NCBI GenBank assembly: GCA_937895955.1
Contig: CALAZI010000112.1
Coordinates: 1 to 19,784, forward strand
DNA length: 19,784 nt
DNA from: an uncultured Alphaproteobacteria bacterium
GTDB lineage: Bacteria > Pseudomonadota > Alphaproteobacteria > Caulobacterales > Parvularculaceae
Reading direction: 5' to 3'
Part shown: positions 1 to 8,657 of the stretch, one piece after another
Layout: every line of letters begins with the position of its first letter
How positions within the stretch are numbered: the stretch's first letter is position 1
Made by a program: the position numbers and the translations under genes
The notes under the pieces: generated by a model
The model's database searches: none
The model's input: the letters and a program-made list of their open reading frames with translations, nothing else
What the model was told of the DNA's origin: nothing

Positions 1-705
1 CACGACGCCGCGCTCGGCGAGGCGGCGCGCATGCGGCGGAACGAACGTCTTCGGCCATTGCCAGACGAAATCCTTCGGCGTCGCGGTGAAGATGATCGGG
101 TTCGCTTCAACGAGCCTTAGTCCCGCTTCCGGCAAAGCGGGAATGAGCGTTCGGGCGACATCGATATCCCCGGCGTTTTCATTCCAGTCGCGGATCGCCG
201 TCTCGACGAAATCATCGAGCGCCGGCTGGCGCGGCGTCCAGCGCATCGCGCCCCAGTCGAAATAATCATGGCAGATGAACTTGCCGCCCGGTCTCAGCGC
301 GGCGGCGAGTTTCTTCAGCACTGCGACCGGGTCGGGGATGAAGATGAAAACCCAGCGAATGAAGACCGCGTCGACGCCCGAGACGGGAATGTCGTCGAGC
401 ATGAGATCAACATTATGCCGCTCGATATTCGATAGGCCGCGAACCTTCGCGCCAGCCTCGATCGCCGAACGGAAACGGTCGGAGCGGTCAAGTGCGTGGA
501 TCCGCCCGGCCGGGCCGACGATTTCGGCGAGGTCGAGCGTCGCATGGCCGGGTCCGGCCCCGGCGTCGATGACGACCGACCCTTCAGTGATCCCGGCCCG
601 CCGCCAGACGTCGAGGACGCGGGGGCGCCAGACCCGGTGCTGGACGCCAAGCCTCCAGGCCTCGATGTCGTGCGTTCCAAGATAGTAGCTTCGCTCTTCA
701 GCCAT
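1..705 (-). CDS. Class I SAM-dependent methyltransferase (3' end off window)
   Basis: Reading leftward from ATG at 703-705, the frame is open to base 1, giving 235 codons without a stop, so the C-terminus lies outside the window. The start is preceded by GGAG about 8 nt upstream. Residues around 45-65 contain VVIDAGAGPGHATLDLA followed by an acidic strand end (ALDRSD), the glycine-rich SAM-binding motif I and motif II of Rossmann-fold methyltransferases. Further on, a strand ending in FIRWVFIFIPDP and then LKKLAAALRPGGKF match post-motif II/III of this fold. The substrate cannot be told: the fold is shared by small-molecule, lipid and quinone methyltransferases. It is transcribed divergently from nuoJ and occupies the position where nuoI is usual. 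Fold assignment is firm; function is unknown. Confidence 0.88.
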   Translation of the reverse strand, partial: MAEERSYYLGTHDIEAWRLGVQHRVWRPRVLDVWRRAGITEGSVVIDAGAGPGHATLDLAEIVGPAGRIHALDRSDRFRSAIEAGAKVRGLSNIERHNVDLMLDDIPVSGVDAVFIRWVFIFIPDPVAVLKKLAAALRPGGKFICHDYFDWGAMRWTPRQPALDDFVETAIRDWNENAGDIDVARTLIPALPEAGLRLVEANPIIFTATPKDFVWQWPKTFVPPHARRLAERGVV

Positions 706-984
706 GGTCGATCTCCGGCGGTAAAGTCCGCTGCGCCGCCAATCTACATCGGCCCGGAATTTCCGCCGCCCATTTCTTGTGGAAAACGCTTTAGTTCGGG
801 TCGATTCCGCCGCGGCATCTCCCTTTGCAAAGCCGATCGGCGCGGTCTAAAACCCGCCGCAATTCAACCGGCGCTTTCGGCGGCAAACCCTTGTTTCCGG
901 CGGCGCATTCGTTCAACCCGTCGCCCGACCGGCGGCTGCGCGCGCGCCCCAGAAGGGGCTGCGGCGACCGCCAAGAGATCCGCC
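706..984. other. Divergent intergenic region between methyltransferase and nuoJ
   Basis: This 279-bp gap separates two divergent genes. Frames through it are open but have poor, arginine/proline-rich translations with no recognisable domain, so I see no small gene. It must hold the promoter of the methyltransferase and probably one for nuoJ, since no nuo gene lies immediately upstream. Confidence 0.6.
825..853 (+). promoter_or_regulatory. Candidate promoter for nuoJ
   Basis: TTGCAA at 825-830 and TAAAAC at 848-853 are separated by 17 bp, a plausible but imperfect sigma-70-type -35/-10 pair about 130 bp upstream of the nuoJ start. This is by eye only; alphaproteobacterial promoters are weakly conserved and the match may be chance. 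Confidence 0.25.
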
Positions 985-1620
985 ATGACGCTCGTCGCCT
1001 TCGCTTTCTGGGTATTCGCGCTTTCAGCGGTTGCGTCCGGCCTCATGGTGATCGCCTCCAGAAACCCGGTTCACTCGGTCCTTTTCCTCATCCTCGCATT
1101 CATCTCTGCGGCTGGGCTCTTTGTCCTGATGGGCGCTGAATATCTCGCGATGCTTCTCGTCGTCGTTTATGTCGGCGCCGTCGCGGTGCTTTTCCTTTTC
1201 GTCGTCATGATGCTCGACGTCGATTTCGTGGAGATGAAGCAGGGCTTTCTTCAATATCTGCCGATCGGCGTCGCGATCGCCGGCCTGATTGTCGTTGAAC
1301 TCATCCTCGCTTTCGCCACGTGGTCGATGCCGAGCGACGAAGAATTCGCCGCCGCCAATCCGGCCGCAACGCAAGGCTCGCCATTGGCGGCGTCCGACGC
1401 GCCGACGAATATCGAAGGCCTAGGCCTCATTCTTTACACCGATTACGTCCACTATTTTCAGATCGCCGGGATCATCCTTCTTGTCGCGATGATCGGCGCG
1501 ATCGTCCTGACGTTCCGCACGCGCGAGGGCGTGCGCAAACAGGATCCGGCGGCGCAAGTCGCGCGCAAGCGAGAGGCGAGCGTCGAATTGAAGAAAGTAC
1601 CGACAGGGCAGGGGATCTAG
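985..1620 (+). CDS. nuoJ: NADH-quinone oxidoreductase subunit J
   Basis: Membrane-arm subunit of complex I (NADH:quinone oxidoreductase, NDH-1), lying between the proton-pumping subunits and the quinone-site module in the inner membrane. At 211 aa it has the usual length. Five hydrophobic segments are visible; the third contains the family signature VVYVGAVAVLFLFVVMML, with the tyrosine near residue 62, a conserved segment involved in coupling. The frame is open upstream to 496, but the ATG at 985 (MTLVAFAFW) matches the family N-terminus. The extension is low-complexity and covers the divergent methyltransferase. A loop around residues 112-138 is Ala/Pro-rich and variable in the family. nuoK follows 4 nt after the stop. 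Unusually, no nuoI is found upstream. Confidence 0.96.
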   Translation: MTLVAFAFWVFALSAVASGLMVIASRNPVHSVLFLILAFISAAGLFVLMGAEYLAMLLVVVYVGAVAVLFLFVVMMLDVDFVEMKQGFLQYLPIGVAIAGLIVVELILAFATWSMPSDEEFAAANPAATQGSPLAASDAPTNIEGLGLILYTDYVHYFQIAGIILLVAMIGAIVLTFRTREGVRKQDPAAQVARKREASVELKKVPTGQGI

Positions 1621-1624
1621 AACG

Positions 1625-1930
1625 ATGATCGGTCTCGGCCACTATTTGAGCGTCGCCGCGGTTCTGTTCGCGATCGGCATGGCGGGCATTTTCGTCAACC
1701 GCAAGAACGTCATCATCATCCTGATGTCGATCGAATTGATGCTGCTCGCCGTGAACATCAATCTCGTCGCATTTTCGCAGTTTCTCGGCGATCTCACCGG
1801 TCAGGTTTTCGCCTTCATGGTCTTGACCGTCGCCGCGGCGGAAGCCGCCGTCGGCCTCGCCATTCTTGTCGCCTTCTTCCGCAATCGCGGCGATATCGCC
1901 GTCGATGACGCCAATCTGATGAAGAACTAG
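1625..1930 (+). CDS. nuoK: NADH-quinone oxidoreductase subunit K
   Basis: Small (101 aa) membrane subunit of complex I, homologous to mitochondrial ND4L and MrpC, with three predicted transmembrane helices. The two buried glutamates needed for proton translocation are present: Glu37 in the MSIELMLLAVN segment and Glu73 in VAAAEAAVGLAI, equivalent to E36 and E72 of E. coli NuoK. Length and start (MIGLGHYL) are typical. It lies 4 nt after nuoJ and 11 nt before nuoL, clearly within the same transcript. Confidence 0.97.
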   Translation: MIGLGHYLSVAAVLFAIGMAGIFVNRKNVIIILMSIELMLLAVNINLVAFSQFLGDLTGQVFAFMVLTVAAAEAAVGLAILVAFFRNRGDIAVDDANLMKN

Positions 1931-1941
1931 GACCCGTACTG

Positions 1942-4083
1942 ATGGAGCCGTTGGAGCCGTTTGTCGTATTGCTGCCTCTCTTCGGCGCGCTCCTTGCGAT
2001 GCCGCTTGCGCGCGTCGGCGGGCCGCGCGCCGCGGAAATCGCAACGACGGCGCTTGTCGGCCTCGCCTGCGTTCAGTCGTGGCTCTTGTTCGGCGATGTG
2101 GCGCTTGGCGGCAATGCGCGAACGATTTCCTTGTTCACATGGATTTCATCGGGCGATTTTTACGCCGACTGGGCGGTCAGGCTCGACACGCTCTCGGCGG
2201 TGATGCTCGTCGTCGTCAATACGGTATCCTTTCTCGTTCACGCCTATTCGATCGGCTACATGCACGAGGACGAAGGCCGCCCGCGCTTCTTCGCCTATCT
2301 GTCGCTCTTCACCTTCGCGATGCTCAGCCTCGTCACCGCGGACAATTTCCTTCAGCTCTTCTTCGGCTGGGAAGGCGTCGGCCTCGCCTCCTATTTGTTG
2401 ATCGGGTTCTGGTTCAAGAAAAAGTCGGCGAATGACGCCGCGATCAAGGCGTTCGTCGTCAACCGCGTCGGCGATTTCGGTTTCGCGCTCGGCATTTTCT
2501 GCGTTTTCTACGTTTTCGGTTCGGTCCGCTTCGATGAAGTGTTTGCGGCGGTCGCCAATAACGCCGTCGTCACGCCCTGGGGCGCGACGGCCGGCGCGCC
2601 GATCCGCGAATTGACGATCGTGTTTCTCAACTGGGATTTTCACGCGCTGACCGTCATATCGGTTCTCTTGTTCATCGGCGCGATGGGCAAATCGGCGCAA
2701 TTCCTGCTCCACACCTGGCTGCCGGACGCGATGGAGGGGCCGACGCCCGTCTCCGCGCTTATCCATGCGGCGACGATGGTGACGGCCGGCGTCTTCCTTG
2801 TTTGCCGCTGCTCGGTCTTTTTCGAATATGCGCCGAACGCGGCCGCGCTCGTCACGCTTGTCGGCGCGACGACGGCGTTTTTCGCGGCGACCGTCGGCCT
2901 TCTCCAGGACGACATCAAGAAGATCGTCGCCTATTCGACCTGCTCCCAGCTCGGCTATATGTTCTTCGCCGCCGGCGTCGGCGCATACGGCGCGGCGATG
3001 TTCCACCTTTTCACGCACGCCTTCTTCAAGGCGCTGTTGTTCCTCGGCTCGGGCGCCGTCATTCACGGCATGCATCACGAGCAGGACATCAAGAAAATGG
3101 GCGGCGTCAAATCGCTATTGCCGCTGACGCATCTCTTGATGGTGATCGGCACGATCGCGATCACCGGCGTCGGCATACCGGGCAGCACTGAATGGTTTGG
3201 CGTGCCGATCGGCACGGCGGGCTTCGTCTCGAAAGACATGATCCTCGAAAGCGCCTTTGCGGCCGGCGAGGCGGGCAAGGCGTTCGGCTATTACGCCTTC
3301 GCCCTCGGCCTTCTCGCGGCTGTCATGACGGCGTTTTATTCCTGGCGCCTCATCTTCATCACTTTCTGGGGGCCGAGCCGTCTGCCGGAGGAAGTGAAGA
3401 AACACCCGCATGATGTGCCGAATGTCATGCTCTGGCCGCTTGTTCCGCTTGCGGTCGGCGCTCTCTTCGCCGGCATGGCGTTTTACAAAGACTTCATCGG
3501 GCCGAACGCAAACGTATTCTGGAACGGCGCGCTCTATTCCGCCGCCGATCATGCGGCGCCCGCCCATGAGGAAGCGGCCCTTGACGCGCATGGCGCGCCG
3601 ATCGCCAAAGATGAGGACGCTCACGCTGAAGCGGCGCATGGCGAAGCGGCGGCGGCTGCCGCCGATCATGGCGGCGGTCATCATTTTCCGGGTTGGGTCC
3701 TGTGGGCGCCGTTCTGGGCGATGGTTTTCGGCGCAAGCGCGGCGGCGTTCCAATATCTCAGAGGCGATCCTTTGAAGCTCGGCCTCCTGCGCCCGGGCGG
3801 CATGATCTACGCCTTCCTCAAGAACAAGTGGTATTTCGACGAAATCTACGACTTCCTTCTCGTCAAACCGGCGCTCGCGATCGGGCGCTTCCTTTGGATT
3901 GACGGCGACGGCAAGACGATCGACGGCGTCGGCCCTGACGGCATCGCCTCGACGGTTGCGGCGAGCGCGCGGCGCATCGTCAAGGTCCAGTCAGGCTATA
4001 TGTATCACTACGCCTTCGTGATGCTGGTCGGCATCGCCGCGCTCATCACCTTTATCTTCTTCCGGCTCGGAGGCGGGCAATGA
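1942..4083 (+). CDS. nuoL: NADH-quinone oxidoreductase subunit L
   Basis: Largest antiporter-like, proton-pumping subunit of complex I, related to MrpA/ND5, at the far end of the membrane arm with a long lateral helix. At 713 aa it is longer than E. coli NuoL (613 aa). The key charged residues are present: Glu144 in FFGWEGVGLASYLL, and Lys250 in MGKSAQFLLHTWLPDAMEGP, which aligns with the channel lysine of the family. The extra length is mostly a hydrophilic loop at about residues 535-582, very rich in Ala, His and acidic residues (about eight His), before the last C-terminal helices. Its stop overlaps the nuoM start (ATGA at 4080-4083), indicating translational coupling. Confidence 0.97.
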   Translation: MEPLEPFVVLLPLFGALLAMPLARVGGPRAAEIATTALVGLACVQSWLLFGDVALGGNARTISLFTWISSGDFYADWAVRLDTLSAVMLVVVNTVSFLVHAYSIGYMHEDEGRPRFFAYLSLFTFAMLSLVTADNFLQLFFGWEGVGLASYLLIGFWFKKKSANDAAIKAFVVNRVGDFGFALGIFCVFYVFGSVRFDEVFAAVANNAVVTPWGATAGAPIRELTIVFLNWDFHALTVISVLLFIGAMGKSAQFLLHTWLPDAMEGPTPVSALIHAATMVTAGVFLVCRCSVFFEYAPNAAALVTLVGATTAFFAATVGLLQDDIKKIVAYSTCSQLGYMFFAAGVGAYGAAMFHLFTHAFFKALLFLGSGAVIHGMHHEQDIKKMGGVKSLLPLTHLLMVIGTIAITGVGIPGSTEWFGVPIGTAGFVSKDMILESAFAAGEAGKAFGYYAFALGLLAAVMTAFYSWRLIFITFWGPSRLPEEVKKHPHDVPNVMLWPLVPLAVGALFAGMAFYKDFIGPNANVFWNGALYSAADHAAPAHEEAALDAHGAPIAKDEDAHAEAAHGEAAAAAADHGGGHHFPGWVLWAPFWAMVFGASAAAFQYLRGDPLKLGLLRPGGMIYAFLKNKWYFDEIYDFLLVKPALAIGRFLWIDGDGKTIDGVGPDGIASTVAASARRIVKVQSGYMYHYAFVMLVGIAALITFIFFRLGGGQ

Positions 4084-5672
4084 ACGATCTCCTCGCCGAA
4101 AGCCTTGCAAACCAGCCATGGCTCTCCCTTCTGACATTCCTGCCGCTTGTCGGCGCGTTCGGCATTGCGCTCCGGCAGATGATGGCCAAGCGCGGCGCCG
4201 CCGGCGAAATCAGCGCAGCGGAGCAGGCGCAGATTGATTCCGTGTCGCGCCGCGTCGCCATGCTGTTCACGCTCGGCGCGTTCGTCGTTTCCGTATTCAT
4301 TTACGTCGCTTATTACGACCCTTCATTCGGCGGCTATCAGCTCGTCGAGCATGTCGAATGGCTCGGCGGCGGCGTTTCCTACAAAATGGGCGTCGACGGC
4401 ATATCGATCCTTTTCGTCCTGTTGACGACCTTCATCATGCCGATCTGCATTGCGGCGTCGAAGACGATTGAAAAGCGCGTCGCCGAATACATGATCGCGT
4501 TCCTGATCATGGAAACGCTGATACTCGGCGTCTTCTGCGCGCTCGACCTTCTCGTCTTCTATCTTTTCTTTGAGGGCAGCCTGATCCCGATGTTCCTGAT
4601 CATCGGCGTGTGGGGATCGAAAGGCGTCAAGGAATTCGGCGGCGTCTCGATGCCGAGCCGCGTCTACGCGGCGATCAAGTTTTTCCTTTATACGCTGCTC
4701 GGCTCTGTCCTGATGCTCGTCGCCATTCTCTGGATGTGGCGTTACGCCGGAACGACGGACATTCACGCGCTGCAACAGACAGCGTTCCCGGCCGGCGCGC
4801 AGAAATGGCTGTGGGTCGCGTTCTTCGCTTCCTTCGCGGTCAAAATGCCGATGTGGCCGGTGCACACCTGGCTTCCCGACGCGCACGTGCAGGCGCCGAC
4901 GGCCGGTTCCGTCGTTCTCGCCGCCATTCTCCTCAAAATGGGCGGTTACGGTTTCCTGCGGTTTTCATTGCCGATGTTCCCGATCGCCAGCGCCGATTTC
5001 GCGCCGTTCGTTTACGCCCTGTCGATCGTCGCCATCATTTACACCTCCCTCGTCGCGCTCGCGCAGGAGGACATGAAAAAGCTCATCGCTTATTCCTCCG
5101 TCGCTCATATGGGCTTCGTGACGATGGGCATTTTCACCGGCACGTCGCAGGGAATTGAGGGCGGTCTTTTCCAGATGCTCTCGCACGGCTTCATTTCCGG
5201 CGCTCTTTTCCTGTGCGTCGGCGTTCTTTATGACCGCATCCACACGCGCGAGATCGCGGCCTATGGCGGCCTCGTTCATCGCATGCCGTTTTACGCTTTT
5301 CTCTTCCTCTTCTTCACCATGGGCAATGTCGGCCTGCCGGGCGTTTCGGGTTTTGTCGGCGAGTTCCTCACCATGGCCGGCGCCTTCAAGGTGAATTCCT
5401 GGATCGCGTTCTTCGCCGCCTTCGGCGTCATTCTGTCCGCCGCCTATGCGCTCCGGCTGTACCGGCAGGTGATGTACGGAGAAATGACCAAAGAGAAGCT
5501 GATGACGATCACGGATGTCGACGCGCGCGAAATCGTCATGCTTGGCGTTCTGATGGTTTTCGCGCTCGTGCTCGGCCTCTACCCCAAACCGGCGCTCGAT
5601 GTCTTCGCGCCGTCGGTTGACGGGTTGATCGCCAATTTCGATGCGGCGATCGCCGCTGCGGGGACGCCGTAA
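4080..5672 (+). CDS. nuoM: NADH-quinone oxidoreductase subunit M
   Basis: Antiporter-like proton-pumping subunit of complex I (ND4 homologue), 530 aa with about 14 hydrophobic segments. The conserved Glu165 in LFFEGSLIPMFLIIG and Lys255 in FAVKMPMWPVHTWLPDAHV are present, as is the downstream AYSSVAHMGF segment on the discontinuous helix. The start overlaps the nuoL stop by 4 nt and the stop shares one base with the nuoN start (TAATG at 5670-5674), so L, M and N are probably translated in a coupled, near-stoichiometric way. Nothing unusual in sequence or length. Confidence 0.97.
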   Translation: MNDLLAESLANQPWLSLLTFLPLVGAFGIALRQMMAKRGAAGEISAAEQAQIDSVSRRVAMLFTLGAFVVSVFIYVAYYDPSFGGYQLVEHVEWLGGGVSYKMGVDGISILFVLLTTFIMPICIAASKTIEKRVAEYMIAFLIMETLILGVFCALDLLVFYLFFEGSLIPMFLIIGVWGSKGVKEFGGVSMPSRVYAAIKFFLYTLLGSVLMLVAILWMWRYAGTTDIHALQQTAFPAGAQKWLWVAFFASFAVKMPMWPVHTWLPDAHVQAPTAGSVVLAAILLKMGGYGFLRFSLPMFPIASADFAPFVYALSIVAIIYTSLVALAQEDMKKLIAYSSVAHMGFVTMGIFTGTSQGIEGGLFQMLSHGFISGALFLCVGVLYDRIHTREIAAYGGLVHRMPFYAFLFLFFTMGNVGLPGVSGFVGEFLTMAGAFKVNSWIAFFAAFGVILSAAYALRLYRQVMYGEMTKEKLMTITDVDAREIVMLGVLMVFALVLGLYPKPALDVFAPSVDGLIANFDAAIAAAGTP

Positions 5673-7114
5673 TGACGCTTGCCGATACGCTGTTCTGGAT
5701 TGTGCCCGAATTGATGCTGGCTGGCGGCGCCATGGCGCTCCTCATCTTAGGGGTCTATCTCGGCGACGCTTCATCGCGCCTGATTTCGACCATATCGATT
5801 GCGCTGCTGATCGCCGCCTTGCTTGTCGTCGTCGCGCTGAACGGCGGGCCGACGCAAGAATTGTTCGGCGGGGCGTTGCGCGTTGACGCCTTTTCCTCAT
5901 TCGCGAAGATGCTGATCCTCGCTGCGGCGGCGATCGCCATCTTGATGTCGGACAAATATCTCGCCGGCGAACAGCTCGGCCGGTTCGAATATCCGGTGCT
6001 GATCGTTCTCGCGGCGCTCGGCATGATGCTGATGGTGTCGGCGAATGATTTGATCGCGCTCTATATGGGCGTCGAGACGCAAAGCCTCGCGCTTTACATT
6101 CTAGCGGCGTTCAATCGCGACAGTCGGCGGTCGACGGAGGCGGGGCTTAAATATTTCGTTCTCGGCGCTTTGTCGTCCTGCATGCTGCTCTACGGCGCGT
6201 CGCTGATCTACGGCTTCACCGGCTCGACGAATTTCTCCGCGATTGCGCAATCGGCCGCCGTCGCGCGCGAAAATGTCGGCCTTGTCGTCGGCCTCGTCTT
6301 TCTGATCGCAGGGCTCGCTTTCAAGGTTTCAGCGGCGCCGTTCCACATGTGGACGCCCGACGTTTACGAAGGCGCGCCGACGCCGGTGACGGCGTTCTTC
6401 GCCGCAGCGCCGAAGCTCGCGGCGATGGCGCTTTTCGCCCGCGCGCTCGTGACGCCGTTCCCGGATATCGTCGATCAGTGGCGACCGATCATCGCCATCC
6501 TCGCTGTCGCTTCGATGACGGTCGGCGCGTTTTCGGCGATCGTTCAATCGAACATCAAGCGGCTGATGGCTTATTCCTCGATCGGCCATATGGGATTCGC
6601 CCTGATCGGCCTTGCGGCCGGCACGGCGAACGGAATCGGATCGGTGCTCGTCTATATGGCGATCTATATCGTCATGACGGTCGGCGCCTTCGCCTGCATC
6701 CTGCTGATGCGGCGGCGCGGCGGCATGACGGAATCGATCGACGATCTGTCGGGCCTGACGCGCACCAATCCAGGGCTGGCGCTCGCGCTGACCATTCTGC
6801 TGTTTTCTCTCGCGGGCGTTCCGCCGATGGCGGGCTTCTTCGGCAAGCTTGTCGTTTTTCAGGCTGCGGTTGAGGCGGATCTCGTGTGGCTCGCAATTAT
6901 CGGCGCCGTGATGAGCGTCATTTCGGCCTATTACTATCTCCGCATCATCTGGCTCATGTGGTTCAACGAGCCTGCGCCGGCGTTTGAAAGAGAAGTCGGC
7001 TCGCGCCTCGGCATGACGGCGTTCGGTTCGGCCGCACTGATGTTTCCGATCCTGATCGTCTTTATCGGGCCGCTGGTCGCTTTCGCGCGCAACGCCGCCG
7101 CGGCGCTATTTTAG
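5672..7114 (+). CDS. nuoN: NADH-quinone oxidoreductase subunit N
   Basis: Third antiporter-like subunit of complex I (ND2 homologue), 480 aa, polytopic inner-membrane protein. Diagnostic stretches are MGVETQSLALYILAAF with Glu135, FKVSAAPFHMWTPDVYEGAP with Lys218, and MAYSSIGHMGFAL. It ends the nuo block and is followed after only 2 nt by birA, so the nuo transcript probably continues into the cofactor genes. All charged channel residues that I can place are intact. Confidence 0.97.
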   Translation: MTLADTLFWIVPELMLAGGAMALLILGVYLGDASSRLISTISIALLIAALLVVVALNGGPTQELFGGALRVDAFSSFAKMLILAAAAIAILMSDKYLAGEQLGRFEYPVLIVLAALGMMLMVSANDLIALYMGVETQSLALYILAAFNRDSRRSTEAGLKYFVLGALSSCMLLYGASLIYGFTGSTNFSAIAQSAAVARENVGLVVGLVFLIAGLAFKVSAAPFHMWTPDVYEGAPTPVTAFFAAAPKLAAMALFARALVTPFPDIVDQWRPIIAILAVASMTVGAFSAIVQSNIKRLMAYSSIGHMGFALIGLAAGTANGIGSVLVYMAIYIVMTVGAFACILLMRRRGGMTESIDDLSGLTRTNPGLALALTILLFSLAGVPPMAGFFGKLVVFQAAVEADLVWLAIIGAVMSVISAYYYLRIIWLMWFNEPAPAFEREVGSRLGMTAFGSAALMFPILIVFIGPLVAFARNAAAALF

Positions 7115-7116
7115 GG

Positions 7117-7860
7117 ATGCCCGGAACACTCGCGTCCGGATCATCGGTCGAAGTTTTCGATACGCTCGATTCGACCAGCCTTGAAGCCAAACGCCGCGTC
7201 GCCGCGGGCGCCGTCGGACCGCTCTGGATCATCGCTCTCAAGCAGACCGGCGGATACGGCCGGCGGGGATCGGCCTGGACGCAGGAAGTGGGCGATGTCG
7301 CCGCGACCTTTCTTTTCGAACCCAGGGCCGCGCCGGAGCGGTTGCCTGAGCTTTCCTTTGTCGCCGCGCTTGCGGTTTGGGACGCTGTGCGCCGTTATGC
7401 GCCAGGCGCGGATATCGAGGTCAAATGGCCCAACGACATCCTTGTCGGCGGAGGCAAGATCGCCGGCCTGCTGCTTGAGTTGATAACGTCGCCGAATGGG
7501 CCGCTCATCGCGCTCGGCGTCGGCGTCAACGTGGTGTCGGAGCCGAAGAACCTCGCCTATCCCGCCGCCCGGCTCATCGATTGGGCGAAAAGCGCGCCTG
7601 AGCCCCGGCGCTTCGTCGAGACGCTCGATGAAAGCTTCGCCGCCTGGCTCGCGATATGGCGGCGAGAGGGCTTTTCAGCGATTCGCGAGGCGTGGCTCCA
7701 ACGCGCGAACGGCCTCGGCGAAAGGATAAAAGTCAGACTGGAGAATGAGACGATCGAGGGCGAATTCGTCGATCTCGATCTTTCGGGCGCGCTCATACTA
7801 GAATGCGCGGGCGAACGCCGGGCGATAGCGGCCGGCGCCGTCTTGCCGCCAGCGGCGTGA
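7117..7860 (+). CDS. birA: Biotin--[acetyl-CoA-carboxylase] ligase
   Basis: Cytoplasmic enzyme that activates biotin with ATP and attaches it to the carrier lysine of biotin-dependent carboxylases. The 247-aa protein has only the catalytic and C-terminal domains; the DNA-binding helix-turn-helix found in E. coli BirA is absent (monofunctional class I), so it should not act as a repressor. Seen motifs: DSTSLEAKR near residues 18-26, the biotinyl-AMP binding loop GGYGRRGSAW at 45-54, KWPNDI with Lys103, and KIAGLLLE. The start is 2 nt after the nuoN stop. The nuoN-birA-coaX order is, to my knowledge, widespread in alphaproteobacteria. Confidence 0.95.
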   Translation: MPGTLASGSSVEVFDTLDSTSLEAKRRVAAGAVGPLWIIALKQTGGYGRRGSAWTQEVGDVAATFLFEPRAAPERLPELSFVAALAVWDAVRRYAPGADIEVKWPNDILVGGGKIAGLLLELITSPNGPLIALGVGVNVVSEPKNLAYPAARLIDWAKSAPEPRRFVETLDESFAAWLAIWRREGFSAIREAWLQRANGLGERIKVRLENETIEGEFVDLDLSGALILECAGERRAIAAGAVLPPAA

Positions 7861-7883
7861 CGGCTGATGCGGAGCGGACAAGC

Positions 7884-8657
7884 ATGCTGATCGCGATTGA
7901 CGTCGGCAATACGAATTCAGTGATCGCGCTTTACGATCACGAGAAGGCGCTCGCGCAATGGCGCACGTCGACCTCCTCGACGCGCACCGCTGACGAATAC
8001 GCCGTCTGGCTGTCGCAAATCATGGCGATGAGCGGCTACGGTCTCAGCGACATATCTGATTGCGTCATTTCCAACGTCGTGCCGCAATCGCTTTTTCATT
8101 TCCGCAATCTCTCTCGCCGCTATTTCAATTGCGAACCCTTCGTCGTCACGGCGGGGAACATTCCGGGCGTTGAGGTTCGCATTCCAAAACCGTCGGAAGC
8201 GGGCGCCGATCGGCTCGTCAACGCCGTCGGCGCGTTCGTCGAATATGGCGGGCCACTTGTCGTCGTCGACAGCGGCACGGCGACGAATTTCGACATGGTC
8301 GGCAAGGACGGCGGTTTTGAAGGCGGCATCATCTCGCCAGGCATCAATCTTTCGATGCAGGCGCTGCATGACGCAGCGGCGCAATTGCCGCGCGTCGCTA
8401 TCGAACGCCCGCCTCACGTCATCGGCAAGGATACGGTCGGCGCCATGCAATCGGGCGTCTATTGGGGTTATGTCAGTCTCATCGAAGGTCTTGTTCGCCG
8501 CATCAAGGAAGAATACGGCCATCCCCTTAAAGTCGTCGCGACGGGCGGCGTTGCGGCCCTGTTTCAGGGGGCGACGGAAAGCATTGATGTTTTTGACCCC
8601 GATCTCACCATTCGCGGCCTTTTCGAAATCCACAAGCGCGTGAAAGCGAAAGGCTGA
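7884..8657 (+). CDS. coaX: Type III pantothenate kinase
   Basis: Catalyses ATP-dependent phosphorylation of pantothenate, the first step of coenzyme A synthesis. The 257-aa protein shows the family landmarks of the ASKHA fold: MLIAIDVGNTNS at the N-terminus (phosphate loop, Asp6), GADRLVNA with Asp109, and VVDSGTATNFD with Asp129 and the GTAT motif. The frame is open 27 codons further upstream, but that stretch has no family similarity. The ATG at 7884 gives the canonical MLIAIDVG start and has GGAG about 9 nt upstream. The stop shares a base with the rnj start (TGATG). panC in the same window makes the pantothenate that this enzyme uses, though in a separate transcript. Confidence 0.96.
   Translation: MLIAIDVGNTNSVIALYDHEKALAQWRTSTSSTRTADEYAVWLSQIMAMSGYGLSDISDCVISNVVPQSLFHFRNLSRRYFNCEPFVVTAGNIPGVEVRIPKPSEAGADRLVNAVGAFVEYGGPLVVVDSGTATNFDMVGKDGGFEGGIISPGINLSMQALHDAAAQLPRVAIERPPHVIGKDTVGAMQSGVYWGYVSLIEGLVRRIKEEYGHPLKVVATGGVAALFQGATESIDVFDPDLTIRGLFEIHKRVKAKG

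Noticed and set aside
496..984. 163-codon N-terminal extension of the nuoJ frame
   Set aside because: It overlaps the methyltransferase on the other strand, is low-complexity, and the NuoJ family starts at the ATG at 985.
2146..3078. 310-codon open frame antisense to nuoL
   Set aside because: Composition is Arg/Glu/Asp-rich as expected for the complement of a GC-rich membrane-protein gene; nuoL on the + strand explains the region.
7803..7883. 27-codon upstream extension of coaX
   Set aside because: It overlaps the end of birA and has no family similarity; the ATG at 7884 with its RBS gives the canonical N-terminus.
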